Below are positions 7,436 to 13,008 of a DNA stretch of 15,087 nucleotides, piece by piece. The position numbers and the translations under genes were made by a program. The DNA comes from Candidatus Eiseniibacteriota bacterium. GTDB taxonomy: Bacteria; Eisenbacteria; RBG-16-71-46. The first letter of the stretch is position 1; every line of letters begins with the position of its first letter. Where the stretch lies: assembly GCA_021414165.1 (NCBI GenBank), contig JAIOPA010000092.1:1-15087 (forward strand), written 5' to 3'. The notes beneath the pieces are model-generated. The model was not told the origin of the DNA, searched no databases, and saw nothing but the letters and a program-made list of their open reading frames with translations.

Positions 7436-8326
7436 CTAACGCGCCAGCAACCGCTCCGCCACGCCCGCCAGCCCGCCTTCGACCATCTCGACCTCACCGG
7501 GTGCCAACTTGGCCACCTCGCGCTTCATGCGCTCGGGCGTGTAGGGGTGCATGAGCCAGAACAGCCGCACGTGCTTCCACGCGACCTGCGTGCGCTTCAG
7601 GTGCAAGGGCAGCGACAGGTCCAGGCTCAGCACGTCACCGACCACGGCATCGGGTGCTTCTTCGTCCAGCACCTGCGTGTAGAACGGCCGCGCCACATCA
7701 ATGGACAGATCGCCCACCATGATCTGCTTACCGGGCGAGGGGCCGAGCACGAACTTCTTGGCCGAGCCGCGCAGCCGCAGTTGCCCATCGACCTGCGTCG
7801 GGTGCACCACGGCCGGCACGCGCGCGTGCTCGAACCAGCGCTGCAGCTTCTCGGTGCCGGAGTTGCTCACCACCACGATCTCGATGCCGCCCGCGAGCAT
7901 GCGACGGCCCGCATCGGCCGCCGCCTCGGTGATGCCCGGGCCGCGCGTCGATTCGACCTGCTTCACACCGGCCACATGCGCGTCGCCACCGAAGCCCTCG
8001 ATCGACTGGCCCTTGGCCTCGATCGCGGCCACCAAGCGCGCGGCGAGCGGGTCCCGCTCGGCCTGTAGCGCGAGGTAGTGGAGCACCGCACCGTGCTCGG
8101 TGAACGGGTCTTCATCGCCGAACGCCGAGAGCCGGCCCGCGACGGACCAACCCCAACGCATCGGCTCCTGGCGCACGGCCCAGCGCGCAGCACCGATCCA
8201 ATCGCGCGCCGCGTCGGTCTCGGTGGGCAGGAGAGCGAGCAACGCGGCATCGAGCGCCGCGCCGTGCGCAGTGCCCTCCGCCGCCGGGAACGTCCAGACG
8301 CCGTCGAAATCGCTCAAGAGCTTCAT
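7436..8326 (-). CDS. HAD-superfamily hydrolase of unknown substrate
   Basis: A 296-aa phosphatase-like protein. HAD motif I is SDFDGVWT (5-12), with nucleophile D6 and acid/base D8; motif II is VVVSNSG (151-157, S154); the motif III lysine is K190 or K191; motif IV is VGDLSIDV (204-211, D206 and D210). All catalytic positions are therefore present. A cap of about 130 residues sits between motifs I and II. The ATG at 8326 is supported by motif I directly following it; the ribosome site is weak. It lies 100 bases upstream of sixA on the same strand and may be co-transcribed with the polyphosphate-type operon. I do not recognise the subfamily, so the substrate cannot be named. Confidence 0.85.
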   Translation of the reverse strand: MKLLSDFDGVWTFPAAEGTAHGAALDAALLALLPTETDAARDWIGAARWAVRQEPMRWGWSVAGRLSAFGDEDPFTEHGAVLHYLALQAERDPLAARLVAAIEAKGQSIEGFGGDAHVAGVKQVESTRGPGITEAAADAGRRMLAGGIEIVVVSNSGTEKLQRWFEHARVPAVVHPTQVDGQLRLRGSAKKFVLGPSPGKQIMVGDLSIDVARPFYTQVLDEEAPDAVVGDVLSLDLSLPLHLKRTQVAWKHVRLFWLMHPYTPERMKREVAKLAPGEVEMVEGGLAGVAERLLAR

Positions 8327-8369
8327 GGCGCGCTTGTCTCACGCGGGCGGCCCGCCGCGCAACCGGGCA

Positions 8370-8414
8370 CTCCCCTGCCCCGTAACGCTTCTCCCCCGCA
8401 CGTCTCCCCTGCCC
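8370..8414. repeat. 11-base direct repeat in the divergent promoter region
   Basis: CTCCCCTGCCC occurs at 8370-8380 and again at 8404-8414, 34 bases apart, between the HAD gene and the divergent outer-membrane protein gene. The spacing is about three helical turns, which would suit a paired operator, but the C-rich composition makes chance possible. Confidence 0.4.
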
Positions 8415-8417
8415 GGC

Positions 8418-8446
8418 TTGACCATCGGGCGCGAGGGGGGCAACCT
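8418..8446 (+). promoter_or_regulatory. Candidate promoter of the outer-membrane protein gene
   Basis: A near-consensus -35 (TTGACC, 8418-8423) is followed by a 17-base spacer ending in six G and a poor -10 (CAACCT, 8441-8446). The G-run spacer is shared with the candidate dnaA and dnaN promoters, which is the main reason to list it. Confidence 0.35.
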
Positions 8447-8461
8447 GCCGCGCAGCTTCCC

Positions 8462-8479
8462 GCACTCAAGGATGAGTGC
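8462..8479 (+). promoter_or_regulatory. Hairpin in the 5' leader of the outer-membrane protein gene
   Basis: GCACTCA and TGAGTGC form a perfect seven-base stem around an AGGA loop, about 40 bases before the GTG start. It could be an operator palindrome or an mRNA leader stem-loop. Its role is unknown. Confidence 0.4.
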
Positions 8480-8517
8480 ATGGCCCCGATCACGGATGAA
8501 GAAGAAGGGAGCACCCT

Positions 8518-9144
8518 GTGAAGCACGTCCTGCTCGCACTGGCGTTGTGCGCCACCGTCGCGATGCCCGCCGCCGCGCAGATCCACGGCGCCTTCAGCGA
8601 AGCCACCATCGTGCCGGTGAACGGCCGTCTGGGTGGCGCGTACCTGCAGTTCGACGCCAGCAGTGCCACGCTGCAGGGGCAGCTGCGGCTGTCGTTCTAT
8701 CCCAAGCTCGATTTCGGCTTCAATGGCGGGCTGTCGCGCATCGACTTCGGCGGCAACACCCGCACCTCGGTGCGTCTGGGCGGCGATTTCCGCGGCCAGG
8801 TGGCGGCCCAGGGCGAGAACTCGCCACTCACGATCACGCTGGGTGGCGCGATCGGCGTCGAGAGCGCCGATGACTTCACCATCCTCTCGGTCGGCCCGCA
8901 GCTCGTGATGTCGCGCACGCTCGACGGCGCTGGCCGTTGGGTGGGCTATGGCGGTGCGGCGCTGCTGTTGAGCCGCTACGACATCAACAGCCAGAGCGAC
9001 ACCGACACGTCGTTCCCCGTGCGTGCGGGCGTCGAGTTCCGCCCGAACGTCGACATGCGCATCCTGCTCGAAGGCCAGCTGGGCGTGAGCGACGAGATCC
9101 GCGACGACATGGCGTTCACGCTCGGGGTGTTGTTCCCGTTCTGA
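8518..9144 (+). CDS. Outer-membrane beta-barrel protein of unknown function
   Basis: A 208-aa protein with a signal peptide (MKHVLLALALCATVAMPAAA, cleavage likely after residue 20) and a mature part made of alternating amphipathic strands such as LQGQLRLSFYPKLDFGFNG and GRWVGYGGAALLLSRYDI. It ends in VLFPF; a terminal Phe is the signal read by the barrel-assembly machinery. The size suits an eight-stranded barrel. The start is GTG with GGGAG eight bases upstream, placed exactly at the signal peptide. It is a stand-alone gene divergent from the HAD gene. The specific family is not recognised. Confidence 0.85.
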   Translation: MKHVLLALALCATVAMPAAAQIHGAFSEATIVPVNGRLGGAYLQFDASSATLQGQLRLSFYPKLDFGFNGGLSRIDFGGNTRTSVRLGGDFRGQVAAQGENSPLTITLGGAIGVESADDFTILSVGPQLVMSRTLDGAGRWVGYGGAALLLSRYDINSQSDTDTSFPVRAGVEFRPNVDMRILLEGQLGVSDEIRDDMAFTLGVLFPF

Positions 9145-9160
9145 GCGTTTGCTGACCGGC

Positions 9161-9183
9161 CGGGACCCGCGCGACGGGTCCTG
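9161..9183 (+). terminator. Hairpin after the outer-membrane protein gene
   Basis: CGGGACCCG and CGGGTCCTG pair (one G-T wobble) around a five-base loop, 16 bases after the stop. There is no T-run after it, so intrinsic termination is uncertain. Confidence 0.35.
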
Positions 9184-9344
9184 CCGGGCGCGATCCGGAG
9201 GTGTTCAGCGCCCCGGCATCGCGTTCAGTGACAGCAAGATGCGCCCGTGAGCGCGCCACGTGAGCGGGGACGCAACACCCCGCGCTCGGGTCCGAGTCGC
9301 TAACACGCTGTTTCCCAGCACCTTACGAAGTCGCCACAGACGGC

Positions 9345-9373
9345 TTGTGAGGCATGGGGGTGGGTGCTAGCCT
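9345..9373 (+). promoter_or_regulatory. Candidate dnaA promoter
   Basis: TTGTGA (9345-9350), a 17-base G-rich spacer and TAGCCT (9368-9373). The end of the spacer plus -10 (GGGTGCTAG) resembles the candidate dnaN promoter (GGGTGCCTAG), which raises its credibility. The -10 itself is a moderate match. Confidence 0.4.
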
Positions 9374-9522
9374 CTGGTCTCGCCGTTGGGCACCGAACAC
9401 CTCGCCCGCGGAAGACTCCTCGGACCGACACCACAAACCATTGCGAATACGAGCGTTGTGAATCGCCCCCCGATCCGGGTCGCGAACCCCCGACGCCCCC
9501 TGTCCGGCCCCGTCCGGTCGCC

Positions 9523-9531
9523 TGTGGATGA
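9523..9531 (-). promoter_or_regulatory. DnaA box upstream of dnaA
   Basis: TGTGGATGA, read on the minus strand as TCATCCACA, one mismatch from TTATCCACA. A weaker TGTGGAGGA follows at 9534-9542. Confidence 0.6.
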
Positions 9532-9590
9532 AATGTGGAGGACCCGGTTCAAATCGGTTGCAACACATTGTCTTGATTTGAGTTAGCCGT

Positions 9591-9610
9591 TCGTCCACAG
9601 ATGTGGACAA
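9591..9610. promoter_or_regulatory. Inverted pair of DnaA boxes in the dnaA leader
   Basis: TCGTCCACA (9591-9599, plus strand) and TGTGGACAA (9602-9610, minus-strand TTGTCCACA) face each other with two bases between. The second is a perfect fit to TTNTNCACA. Bound DnaA here could repress its own gene and take part in a bipartite origin. Confidence 0.7.
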
Positions 9611-9731
9611 CCCCCGTCCCCGATGTTGAAGTCGCCCCCTCCTCTCGGCCAGATCGAGCAGACGCAAGCAGTTGCGATGCCCTCTCGCCCAGCGGAACGC
9701 GGCACGAACCATCTCTGCAAGGATGTTGGAA

Positions 9732-11132
9732 ATGGCCGTCCTGCCCCTGTCCCCTGATCAGGTTGCTGGTGCCTGGGAGTTGGTCCTCGAGCGCGTGAAG
9801 TCGCGCCTCGCGAGCCCCCAGGCCTTCGAGACGTGGTTCCGGCCCATCGAGCCGCGCGAGCTTTCTGCCACGCGCGTCGACCTCGAGGTCCCGAACGCCT
9901 TCTTCGTGGACTGGATCCACGAGCACTACCTCACGCTGCTCCGCGAATCGTTGGCCGAGGAACTCGGTCAGTGCCCGGAGTTGCGGTTCTCGCCACGCGA
10001 ACCGGTCCCGGTGGCTCCTGCCCCGGTTCCGGTGGCCGCGCCTCGTGCCGCCGCCACATCGACCCTTGTGGCGGCGCGCACGGCGCCGGCTCGTGAATGG
10101 CTCGACAGCCAGCTGCACCCGCGTCTCACGTTCGAGACGTTCGTGGTCGGCGGCAGCAATCGCTTCGCGCACGCCGCGTCCATGGCGGTCTCGCAGCGCC
10201 CCGGCGAGGTCTACAACCCGCTCTTCATCCATGGCGCCTCGGGCCTGGGCAAGACGCACCTGCTCAATGCCGTCGGCCATGAAGTGAAGCGGCTCAAGCC
10301 CGATGCGCGCGTCTACTACGTGACCGCCGAGCGCTTCACGAACGAGATGATCTGGGCCATCCAGCACGGCCAGACGCTGGCGTTCCGCAACAAGTACCGC
10401 AACGTCGACGTGCTGCTGGTGGACGACGTGCAGTTCCTGGCGGGCAAGGAATCGACGCAGGAGGAGTTCTTCCACACGTTCAACGCCCTGCGCGACGCCC
10501 ACAAGCAGATCGTCGTCACCGCGGACAAGCCGCCCAAGGACATCGCGGGGCTCGAGGATCGCCTGATCTCGCGCTTCAATCAGGGCCTCGTGGCCGACAC
10601 GCAGTTGCCGGACCTCGAGACGCGCATCGCCATCCTGCGTCAGCGTTGCGAGCAGGAATCGAGCGGGCTGCGCCTGGCGGACGACGTGGTGCTGCTGATC
10701 GCCGACCGGGTGCGCGGCAACGTGCGCGACCTGGAGGGCTGCCTGGTGCGACTCATGGCCGTGGCCAGCCTCACGCACCGCGACATCACGCCCGAGCTGG
10801 CCAATGAAGTGCTGGCCCAGTACGTGAAGCCGGAGCCCGAGCACACCACGCCGGATCGCATCCTGGCAGCCGTGTCCGAGCGCTTCGGCGTGCGGCTGGA
10901 CTCGCTGGTGGGCAAGCGCCGCACCCAGGCCATCGCGCTGCCGCGGCAGGTCGCCATGTACCTCATGCGGCACCTCACGGAGCTGTCGCTGGTCGAGATC
11001 GGACGCGTCTTCGGCGGCCGTGACCACAGCACCGTGATCCACGCCTGCAAGCAGGTGGCGGAGCGGATCGCGGGCGATGACGTGTTCCGGGACAAGGTGA
11101 ACGCCCTGTTCTCCACAGTGGCCTCTGGATAA
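9732..11132 (+). CDS. dnaA: Chromosomal replication initiator DnaA
   Basis: ATP-dependent initiator that binds DnaA boxes and opens the origin; 466 aa, normal length. Domain I spans about 1-85; a short Pro/Ala/Val-rich domain II linker follows (about 88-122). Domain III is the AAA+ core with Walker A GASGLGKTH (168-176), Walker B LLVDDVQ (228-234) and the arginine-finger region LISRFNQGL (278-286, R281). Domain IV carries the box-binding signature GGRDHSTVIHA (428-438). I chose ATG 9732 because AAGGA lies eight bases before it; ATG 9723 would overlap that site. DnaA boxes in the leader suggest autoregulation, and a strong hairpin lies after the gene. Confidence 0.98.
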   Translation: MAVLPLSPDQVAGAWELVLERVKSRLASPQAFETWFRPIEPRELSATRVDLEVPNAFFVDWIHEHYLTLLRESLAEELGQCPELRFSPREPVPVAPAPVPVAAPRAAATSTLVAARTAPAREWLDSQLHPRLTFETFVVGGSNRFAHAASMAVSQRPGEVYNPLFIHGASGLGKTHLLNAVGHEVKRLKPDARVYYVTAERFTNEMIWAIQHGQTLAFRNKYRNVDVLLVDDVQFLAGKESTQEEFFHTFNALRDAHKQIVVTADKPPKDIAGLEDRLISRFNQGLVADTQLPDLETRIAILRQRCEQESSGLRLADDVVLLIADRVRGNVRDLEGCLVRLMAVASLTHRDITPELANEVLAQYVKPEPEHTTPDRILAAVSERFGVRLDSLVGKRRTQAIALPRQVAMYLMRHLTELSLVEIGRVFGGRDHSTVIHACKQVAERIAGDDVFRDKVNALFSTVASG

Positions 11133-11170
11133 GCCGTGGACTCGCCGTGGACGGCGGGTGGATGGATCCG

Positions 11171-11195
11171 AAGGGCGGGGGAGACCCCGCCCTTT
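11171..11195 (+). terminator. Intrinsic terminator of dnaA
   Basis: AAGGGCGGGG and CCCCGCCCTT form a perfect ten-base stem with a GAGA tetraloop, followed by a short T-rich end (TTTCGTGT). It lies about 40 bases after the dnaA stop. The T-run is short, so termination may be partial. It implies dnaN has its own promoter. Confidence 0.7.
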
Positions 11196-11206
11196 CGTGT
11201 ACAGGC

Positions 11207-11233
11207 TGTGGATGACCGGGGTGTCCGTCCACA
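11207..11233. promoter_or_regulatory. Inverted pair of DnaA boxes in oriC
   Basis: TGTGGATGA (minus-strand TCATCCACA, one mismatch) and CCGTCCACA (plus strand, two mismatches from TTGTCCACA) face each other nine bases apart. The arrangement echoes the pair in the dnaA leader. Confidence 0.55.
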
Positions 11234-11290
11234 GCGGGCTGGATCGCCGAAGCCGTTGCAACGAATCGGCTCAGGAGCCGCGAACGCAAG

Positions 11291-11299
11291 TTATCCACG
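11291..11299 (+). promoter_or_regulatory. DnaA box next to the unwinding element
   Basis: TTATCCACG differs from the strong box TTATCCACA only at the last base. It points towards the trio-like run that starts 14 bases downstream, as expected for the box that loads DnaA onto the unwinding strand. Confidence 0.65.
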
Positions 11300-11312
11300 C
11301 CGCCCACAGCCC

Positions 11313-11324
11313 CTACTGTTACTG
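11313..11324 (+). promoter_or_regulatory. DnaA-trio-like element
   Basis: The plus strand reads CTA-CTG-TTA-CTG, so the complementary strand read 3' to 5' is GAT-GAC-AAT-GAC. DnaA-trios are runs of 3'-GAT-like triplets that DnaA filaments bind as single strand. It sits after a DnaA box and a GC-rich spacer and before AT-rich DNA, the expected order. Confidence 0.55.
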
Positions 11325-11378
11325 AAGCTTTATTGATTGAAAGAAAAGGACTTAGAAGCAGGCTTAAAGGCTTTTCCG
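11319..11378. other. AT-rich segment, likely DNA unwinding element
   Basis: By hand count about 63% A+T over 60 bases and about 69% over 11319-11360, in otherwise very GC-rich DNA. It adjoins the trio-like run and lies just upstream of the dnaN promoter candidate. Confidence 0.7.
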
Positions 11379-11381
11379 CGC

Positions 11382-11410
11382 TTGCCTTCCTGTAGGGGGG
11401 TGCCTAGAAT
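11382..11410 (+). promoter_or_regulatory. Candidate dnaN promoter
   Basis: TTGCCT (11382-11387), a 17-base spacer containing six G, and TAGAAT (11405-11410, five of six consensus positions). Transcription would start near 11417, giving a leader of about 90 bases before dnaN. It is the best promoter match in the window and would drive dnaN, dciA and gyrB. Confidence 0.6.
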
Positions 11411-11505
11411 GGCGCGGCCCATCCGAGAAGCCCCCCGGAGCCGCGTTACGGGCGTGGCGGACACCGTGGCCGGACATGATGTTCCTAGCCGTCAGGGAGT
11501 GACCC

Positions 11506-12693
11506 ATGGACCTCACCATCCAGCAGGGCGATCTGGCTTTTGCCGTGGCCCGTGCCCTCGGATCGGTTCCCCAGAAGAGTGCGCAGCCCCTGCTCAACTG
11601 CCTGTTGTTCGAGGCCGACCAGCAGAGCCTGCGCATCACCGGTAGCGACCTCGATCTCACGACCAGCGTGACCGTGCCGGCCATGGCCCAGGCCCCCGGC
11701 CGGATCGCCGTCGCCGCCAAGCATTTCAACGAGGTCGTGCGCAAGATGCCGCGTGGCGCCGTCTCGTTGCGCATCGTCAAGAACCAGCTCGAGGTCTCGT
11801 ACGGCGACGGCAAGGGCGTCTCGCGCTTCCCGGTGCAGAAGTCGGACGAGTACCCCACGCCGCCGGAACTCAAGGGCGGCACGCAGCTCACGCTGCCGGG
11901 TGAGACGCTCGCGCGGCTCGCCGAGCGCACGGCGTATGCGGTGTCCGAAGAGACCACGCGCGCTTCGCTCAATGGCGTGTTCATGCACGGTAGCCCGCAG
12001 TTCATCGCGTTCGTGGCCACCGATGGCCATCGCCTGGCGCGCGCCACGTGCAAGGGCACGTTCGGCGACCTGTCGCGCGAGGGCATCATCGTGCCGCCGC
12101 GCGCGCTGTCGCTCATGAGCCGCGTGTCGGCGGACTCCACGAGCCCGGTCGAGATCCGCATTGCCGACAGCAAGTCGCATATCGGCTTCGTGGCCCAGGT
12201 GGGCGAGTACCGCGTGCAGGTCACGGCGCGCTTGCTCGAAGGCCCGTACCCGAACTACGAGCAGGTGATCCCCAAGGACAACCCGCGTTCGCTCACCGTG
12301 TCGCGCATGGACCTCATCGAGGCCGTGGACATCGTGGCGTCGCACGCGGACAGCAACACGCAGCAAGTGCGCTTCTCGTTGAAGAACGATCAGCTCGCGG
12401 TGTCGTCGGCCACGGCCGACTTCGGTTCCGGCGAGCAGCAGGTCGGCGCCGAGTACAAGGGCGAGGACATGGAGATCGGTTACAACGCGCGCTATCTGCT
12501 CCAGACGTTGCGGAACATCCCCACGGAGAAGGTGGTGTTCCGTCTCAAGACCGCACTGTCCGCCGGCATCGTCGAGCCGGTGGGTGCACTTGCGCAGGCC
12601 GACGAGGAGCTGTTGTGCCTGGTCATGCCGCTGCGTCTGCCGGATGCCGGCGGCGTGGAGCGCGAGACGGCCGGTGCAGGAAAGAAGTCGTAA
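11506..12693 (+). CDS. dnaN: DNA polymerase III beta subunit (sliding clamp)
   Basis: Ring-shaped dimeric clamp that tethers DNA polymerase III and other partners to DNA. The 395-aa protein has the three clamp domains of about 120 residues each. Family runs include SDLDLTTSV (47-55), ATDGHRLARA (about 170-179), EGPYPNYEQVIP (about 245-256) and YNARYLLQTL. The near-terminal LCLVMPLRLP corresponds to the conserved YLVMPMRL end that forms part of the partner-binding pocket; an extra tail of about 17 residues follows it. ATG at 11506 has GGGAG six bases upstream. It follows oriC and begins a run with dciA and gyrB. Confidence 0.98.
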   Translation: MDLTIQQGDLAFAVARALGSVPQKSAQPLLNCLLFEADQQSLRITGSDLDLTTSVTVPAMAQAPGRIAVAAKHFNEVVRKMPRGAVSLRIVKNQLEVSYGDGKGVSRFPVQKSDEYPTPPELKGGTQLTLPGETLARLAERTAYAVSEETTRASLNGVFMHGSPQFIAFVATDGHRLARATCKGTFGDLSREGIIVPPRALSLMSRVSADSTSPVEIRIADSKSHIGFVAQVGEYRVQVTARLLEGPYPNYEQVIPKDNPRSLTVSRMDLIEAVDIVASHADSNTQQVRFSLKNDQLAVSSATADFGSGEQQVGAEYKGEDMEIGYNARYLLQTLRNIPTEKVVFRLKTALSAGIVEPVGALAQADEELLCLVMPLRLPDAGGVERETAGAGKKS

Positions 12694-12699
12694 CGCCAG

Positions 12700-13008
12700 A
12701 TGCGCGACATGAAGTCCCTCGCCACGATCCTCCCGGAGCTGTTCAAGCAACTGGGCCTGGAGGAGGACGCGAGGGGTTGGCAAGCCGTCACGGAATGGCC
12801 GGCGGTCGCAGGGGAACGCATCGCGAAGCATGCGCGTGCGGTCTCGTTCCGCGACGGCTCGCTGACCGTGGAGGTCGAAGGATCGGCCTGGATGCAGGAG
12901 CTCGGGTTCCTTGAACGTGAGCTCGTGCGCAAACTGAACCGGCACCTCGGACGCGACATCGTGCGCGAAGTGCGCTGGGTGCCGGCCCGCGGAAGGAGCC
13001 TGCGGTGA
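12700..13008 (+). CDS. dciA: DUF721 / DciA family protein, replicative helicase-loading factor
   Basis: Small (102 aa) DUF721 protein. DciA members interact with the replicative helicase DnaB and replace the DnaC/DnaI loaders in many bacteria. The family core is visible: EWPAVAGERIAKHARAVSF (32-50, with W33, G38 and H44) then GSLTVEVEGSAWMQELGFL (53-71, with W64). It begins six bases after the dnaN stop. The ATG at 12700 has little ribosome-site support, and ATG at 12709 is an alternative. The stop overlaps the gyrB start by four bases (GTGA). Its place between dnaN and gyrB is typical of the family, although recF, often also here, is missing. No DnaC or DnaI gene is in the window. Confidence 0.9.
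   Translation: MRDMKSLATILPELFKQLGLEEDARGWQAVTEWPAVAGERIAKHARAVSFRDGSLTVEVEGSAWMQELGFLERELVRKLNRHLGRDIVREVRWVPARGRSLR

Larger units (their letters stand above)
9145..9731. other. Non-coding region upstream of dnaA
   Basis: Almost 590 bases without a convincing gene on either strand. It holds a hairpin after the outer-membrane protein gene, a candidate promoter near 9345-9373, DnaA boxes at 9523-9610 and the dnaA ribosome site AAGGA at 9719-9723. Short open frames here have no recognisable protein features. From the candidate promoter the dnaA leader would be about 350 bases long. Confidence 0.75.
11109..11380. other. Probable chromosomal origin oriC (dnaA-dnaN intergenic part)
   Basis: Several DnaA-box-like sites lie from the end of dnaA to 11299: TTCTCCACA (11109-11117), TCTGGATAA (11124-11132, overlapping the dnaA stop), TGTGGATGA (11207-11215), CCGTCCACA (11225-11233) and TTATCCACG (11291-11299). 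They are followed by a GC-rich spacer, a DnaA-trio-like run and an AT-rich segment. This order (boxes, GC-rich element, trios, AT-rich DNA) is the basal unwinding layout described for bacterial origins. The 373 bases between dnaA and dnaN show no gene. Most single boxes have one or two mismatches; the cluster and its place carry the call. Confidence 0.85.

Noticed and set aside
9367..9586. Two small open frames (61 and 66 codons) on opposite strands before dnaA
   Set aside because: No ribosome site, no family features, and they overlap DnaA boxes and the promoter area.
2912..9590. Shared 11-mer GAGTTAGCCGT at 2912-2922 (before ppx) and 9580-9590 (before dnaA)
   Set aside because: One shared 11-mer among all intergenic positions is not far from chance, and no good -35 box accompanies either copy.
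9549..11261. A 570-codon minus-strand open frame across dnaA
   Set aside because: Antisense shadow of dnaA with biased composition and no motifs.
11337..11645. A 102-codon plus-strand frame starting in the AT-rich segment
   Set aside because: It runs into dnaN in another frame and has no recognisable protein sequence.
11485..12945. A 486-codon minus-strand open frame across dnaN
   Set aside because: Antisense shadow of dnaN and dciA; no recognisable domain.
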